Of a stretch of DNA of 8,315 nt, positions 6,453-8,315 are shown piece after piece. Each line of letters starts with the position of its first letter. The stretch's first letter is position 1. Origin of the DNA: Planctomycetaceae bacterium (lineage in GTDB: Bacteria; Planctomycetota; Planctomycetia; Pirellulales; Thermoguttaceae); the NCBI GenBank assembly GCA_003532715.1, contig DOEZ01000700.1, forward strand, positions 1 to 8,315. Direction: 5' to 3'. Below the pieces are notes generated by a model. That model did not search any database. It was not told where the DNA came from and was given only the letters and a program-made list of their open reading frames with translations. The translations under genes and the position numbers were made by a program.

Positions 6453-6899
6453 TCACTCCCTTCTCGTCGTCATCCAATTCCCGATGTCGTCTTCCGTCCC
6501 GTCCACGCCGTCCGGACCAAGCGACCAGATGTCGGGGCGGTCGGCCTGACGTTTGCCGGGATACTCGTAACGATACTCGTTATCCCACGGGTCGAGCGGA
6601 ATTTCGTTGTCCAGGTAGGGTCCCTGCCATCGCGTCGGCGATGCCAAATCGGCCGGAATCGTCCGCAGCGACTGAAGCCCTTGCGAGCTGGTCGGAAAGG
6701 TCTTCAAGTCGAGCCGATAGGCTTCCAGCGGCGTGTGGAACGCATTGATCTGCGTTTTGGCCGCGTTGATGTACGCGCCGCGCTGTCGCGGGCCGATCGC
6801 GACCGCCGCGAGCGACGCGATGATCACCAGGATTACGAGCACCAGTAATACCTCGATCAGGGTAAAACCGCTTCGACGGTTTGCGTATCGAGAACTCAT
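6453..6899 (-). CDS. gspG: GspG, major pseudopilin of type II secretion
   Basis: GspG is the main subunit of the periplasmic pseudopilus that pushes substrates through the secretin. The 148-residue product has a textbook type IV prepilin start: a short basic leader (MSSRYANRRSG), cleavage expected between Gly11 and Phe12, Glu at mature position 5 (Glu16), and a hydrophobic helix to about residue 36. The C-terminal half is diagnostic: FPTSSQGLQSL (68-78), WQGPYLDNEIPLDPWDNEYRYEYPG (in pieces from 91 to 115) and SLGPDGVDGTEDDIGNW (126-142), the conserved calcium-binding loop of the family. Length is normal. The ATG has a strong GGAGG ten bases upstream. The stop lies inside the start region of gspH. 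Having its own strong ribosome site after a repeat-filled gap fits the need for far more GspG than GspF. Confidence 0.97.
   Translation of the reverse strand: MSSRYANRRSGFTLIEVLLVLVILVIIASLAAVAIGPRQRGAYINAAKTQINAFHTPLEAYRLDLKTFPTSSQGLQSLRTIPADLASPTRWQGPYLDNEIPLDPWDNEYRYEYPGKRQADRPDIWSLGPDGVDGTEDDIGNWMTTRRE
6456..6460 (-). promoter_or_regulatory. Ribosome binding site deciding the gspH start
   Basis: GGGAG on the minus strand lies eight bases upstream of the GTG at 6447 and directly abuts the competing GTG at 6456. The spacing favours 6447. It lies just before the end of gspG, so translation of gspH is probably coupled to gspG. Confidence 0.55.
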
Positions 6900-6909
6900 C
6901 TTTTCACTT

Positions 6910-6914
6910 CCTCC
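6910..6914 (-). promoter_or_regulatory. Ribosome binding site of gspG
   Basis: GGAGG on the minus strand lies ten bases before the gspG ATG, in a locally A-rich leader (GGAGGAAGTGAAAAG). It is one of the two strongest Shine-Dalgarno matches in the operon, which fits high translation of the major pseudopilin. Confidence 0.8.
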
Positions 6915-6927
6915 GAAAATAAAGGTC

Positions 6928-7097
6928 TGTAGGATAGCCGCCCTCGGCTGTCGTCAGTTGTAGGACAGCCGCCCTCGGCTGTCATCGGTTGTAGGACAGC
7001 CGCCCTCGGCTGTCATCGGTTGTAGGATAGCCGCCCTCGGCTGTCATCGGTTGTAGGATGGCCGCCCTCGGCTGTCATCGGTTGTGCTGTCGCCGGT
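6928..7097. repeat. Five 31-bp tandem palindromic repeats plus a degenerate sixth copy
   Basis: Five head-to-tail units of 31 bp lie at 6928-6958, 6959-6989, 6990-7020, 7021-7051 and 7052-7082. Each begins TGTAGGA and ends TCATCGGT (TCGTCAGT in the first). A 15-bp remnant, TGTGCTGTCGCCGGT, follows at 7083-7097 and keeps only the ends of a unit. Each unit contains an inverted repeat: in the second and third copies GACAGCCG and CGGCTGTC form a perfect 8-bp stem around a CCCT loop. The other copies differ at one or two stem positions. The array sits between gspF and gspG inside the presumed operon. It resembles REP-like intergenic palindromes, and I recall similar sequences from planctomycete genomes, but that is memory and not a search result. 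It is not CRISPR: the units are contiguous and have no unique spacers. Confidence 0.95.
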
Positions 7098-7114
7098 TAT
7101 TTCGTTTGCTAATT

Positions 7115-7139
7115 CACAGCCGGGGGCGGCTATGCTACA
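7115..7139. repeat. Inverted solitary copy of the palindromic repeat
   Basis: This 25-bp stretch is the reverse complement of the first 25 bases of the neighbouring 31-bp unit, with three differences from copies 1 and 4. It can fold on itself: CACAGCCG and CGGCTATG flank a GGGG loop. Its outermost stem pair is swapped (C-G in place of G-C) relative to the array units, so pairing is preserved. It lies 15 bases from the stop codon of gspF, with the array on its other side in opposite orientation, so in RNA it could also pair with any array unit over about 24 bp. Confidence 0.9.
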
Positions 7140-7154
7140 GGTTGGAACAGGCTC

Positions 7155-8315
7155 TTACTGTAACGTTGTACTCATCTTGAACATCGGAAGCATCAGGGCC
7201 ACCACCACAACCAGCACGATGCCCGCCATGAAGATCAACATCACCGGCTCGAGCAATCGCACGGCCAGGTCCAATCGCCGGAACGTGCGCCGTTCGAGCG
7301 ATTCGGCAATGTCGACCAACACGTCGTTCAGCCGGTTCGATTCCTCGGCCACCGCGATCATCTCGACGATGGTCTCGGGAAAATGCTTGCATTGGGAAAG
7401 CGGCTGGGCCAGCGTCTCGCCGGCCGAGATATTCTCGGTGGCCGAGACAATCGCCGCGGCCAACACCACGTTGTTCGCCGATTCGCTCGAAATCTTCAGC
7501 GCCTGGAGAATGGGAACGCCGTGCCGAAGCATCGTTCCGAGCGTTCGGCAGAACCGGGCCAGGGCCAGGTTGCGCAAAATGGGCCCCGCCACCGGCAATC
7601 GCAGCTTGGTCAAGTCGCGCCAGTACCGTCCCGCCTCGGTTCCCAACCACCGCCAGACGGCGACCACGGCCACCGTCAGCAGGATGACGATCCAAAGACT
7701 CCACCGCCACGCAAGGCGACTGGCGCCGAGAAGCCATTCGGTCAAAATGGGCAACTCCCCGCGCTGCCGCATCGCATCGAAGATGCTCTCGAATTTCGGG
7801 ACGACGAAGACCAGCAAACCGACGAGCACCAACGAACCGAAGAGGGCCAGCAGCATCGGGTAGGCCATGCCTCCGATGGTGCGGCCCTTCAGGTCTTCCT
7901 GCAATTCGATGAAGCTGGAAACGCGACTGAGCGAATCTTCGAGAAATCCCCCCTCGCTGCCGGCGTGGACGATGCTGACGGTCATCTGACCGAACGTGCG
8001 TTGGTGTCGCCGCATGGCCTCGGCGAGCGTGGCTCCACCCTCGACCTGTCGATGCAGATCGGCGAACACGTCGCGCAGGCCCGCGTGCGAAGCCTGCCGT
8101 TTCAGGATTTCGAGCGACTTGAGTAGGGGGACGCCGCTTTGGAGCAAATCGGCCAACTGGCTCAGCGTGACCGCCAGAAGCTGCTTGGGAACGCGCCGGC
8201 GCGAAAACAGCGGCTCCGCGCGTTTCCGGGCGTCGATTTCGACCGGAAACAGGGAGCGGCCGGCCAAAGCCGCCAACACTTCCTGCTTGGTGACGGCCTC
8301 GATCGAACCGGTAAC
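7155..8315 (-). CDS. gspF: GspF, type II secretion inner-membrane platform protein (5' end cut by window edge)
   Basis: GspF is the polytopic inner-membrane protein at the centre of the T2SS platform; in known systems it contacts the GspE ATPase and GspL and helps feed pseudopilins into the pseudopilus. The frame is open to the right edge: 386 codons are visible, and the first residues (VTGSIEA...EVLAALAGRSLFPVEI) match the short N-terminal GspF segment just after the usual start, so perhaps 20 residues and the true start lie outside. A GTG at 8279 is internal, not the start. Two T2SF domains are visible, at about residues 48-172 and 249-372 counted from the edge. Each carries the family motif in variant form (HAGSEGGFLEDSL and AVAEESNRLNDVL). 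Three hydrophobic segments lie near 151-173, 206-223 and 356-378. The gene ends in TAA. It is separated from gspG by a 255-bp repeat-bearing gap, the longest in the operon. gspE is expected just upstream by family gene order. Confidence 0.95.
   Translation of the reverse strand, partial: VTGSIEAVTKQEVLAALAGRSLFPVEIDARKRAEPLFSRRRVPKQLLAVTLSQLADLLQSGVPLLKSLEILKRQASHAGLRDVFADLHRQVEGGATLAEAMRRHQRTFGQMTVSIVHAGSEGGFLEDSLSRVSSFIELQEDLKGRTIGGMAYPMLLALFGSLVLVGLLVFVVPKFESIFDAMRQRGELPILTEWLLGASRLAWRWSLWIVILLTVAVVAVWRWLGTEAGRYWRDLTKLRLPVAGPILRNLALARFCRTLGTMLRHGVPILQALKISSESANNVVLAAAIVSATENISAGETLAQPLSQCKHFPETIVEMIAVAEESNRLNDVLVDIAESLERRTFRRLDLAVRLLEPVMLIFMAGIVLVVVVALMLPMFKMSTTLQ

Larger units (their letters stand above)
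6900..7154. other. gspF-gspG intergenic region with hairpin repeats, no gene
   Basis: This 255-bp gap holds no plausible coding frame. About two thirds of it is the 31-bp tandem repeat array and its inverted copy, annotated separately. Two AT-rich pockets flank the repeats: 7098-7114, between the array and the inverted copy, and 6914-6927, just before the gspG ribosome binding site. Either could hold a promoter for gspG on the minus strand, but I find no convincing pair of -35 and -10 boxes and do not call one. No T-run follows the hairpins in the direction of transcription, so a classical intrinsic terminator is not supported. Confidence 0.75.

Noticed and set aside
6448..6477. gspH start at TTG 6477 or GTG 6456
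   Set aside because: Both are possible, but the GTG at 6447 has the best-spaced Shine-Dalgarno sequence. GTG 6456, with its GTGA overlap, remains the main alternative.
6928..7097. CRISPR array
   Set aside because: The 31-bp units are directly contiguous, with no unique spacers and no cas genes nearby.
6928..7139. Rho-independent terminator after gspF
   Set aside because: The hairpins are GC-rich, but no T-run follows them in the minus-strand transcript, and the downstream genes belong to the same pathway.

Overview
The window carries most of a type II secretion (general secretion pathway) operon. All genes lie on the minus strand, so the transcription order runs from the right edge to the left: gspF (cut by the window edge), gspG, gspH, gspI, gspJ, gspK, gspL and gspM. 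The DNA is GC-rich, which produces many long antisense open frames. Several features suggest a planctomycete, probably of the Pirellula/Lacipirellula type: GspL joins PilM-like and PilN-like parts, GspM looks PilO-like with an added C-terminal domain, GspJ and GspK carry long Ser/Thr/Asn/Gly-rich inserts, and an intergenic palindromic repeat resembles ones I recall from that phylum. This placement is inference, because the window has no marker gene.

Layout from the right. Positions 8315-7155 hold gspF, the inner-membrane platform protein. Positions 7154-6900 are the only sizeable gene-free stretch. It contains five direct copies of a 31-bp hairpin-forming unit, a degenerate sixth copy and one inverted copy. 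Positions 6899-4305 hold four pseudopilin genes (gspG major; gspH, gspI and gspJ minor), closely packed and mostly overlapping by a few bases. Positions 4308-2479 hold gspK, the large tip pseudopilin. Positions 2454-64 hold the assembly-platform genes gspL and gspM. Positions 1-63 show no supported gene.

How the genes work together. GspF, GspL and GspM form the inner-membrane platform that couples a cytoplasmic GspE ATPase (expected beyond the right edge, not seen) to pseudopilus assembly. GspG polymerises into the pseudopilus, and GspH/I/J/K form its tip. All five pseudopilins need a prepilin peptidase (GspO/PilD), which is not in the window. No gspC, gspD or gspN is visible. The C-terminal part of the GspM protein resembles the GspC homology region/PilP fold, so it may supply the missing link to the outer-membrane secretin.

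The most notable points are the hairpin repeat array between gspF and gspG, the apparent PilO/GspM plus PilP/GspC-like fusion, an EF-hand-type calcium loop and a third NxN/SAM-like segment in GspK, repeat-encoded linkers in GspJ, and Ala instead of Gly at the predicted cleavage site of GspH and GspK. The operon is a recognisable T2SS; I do not see a wholly unknown system.
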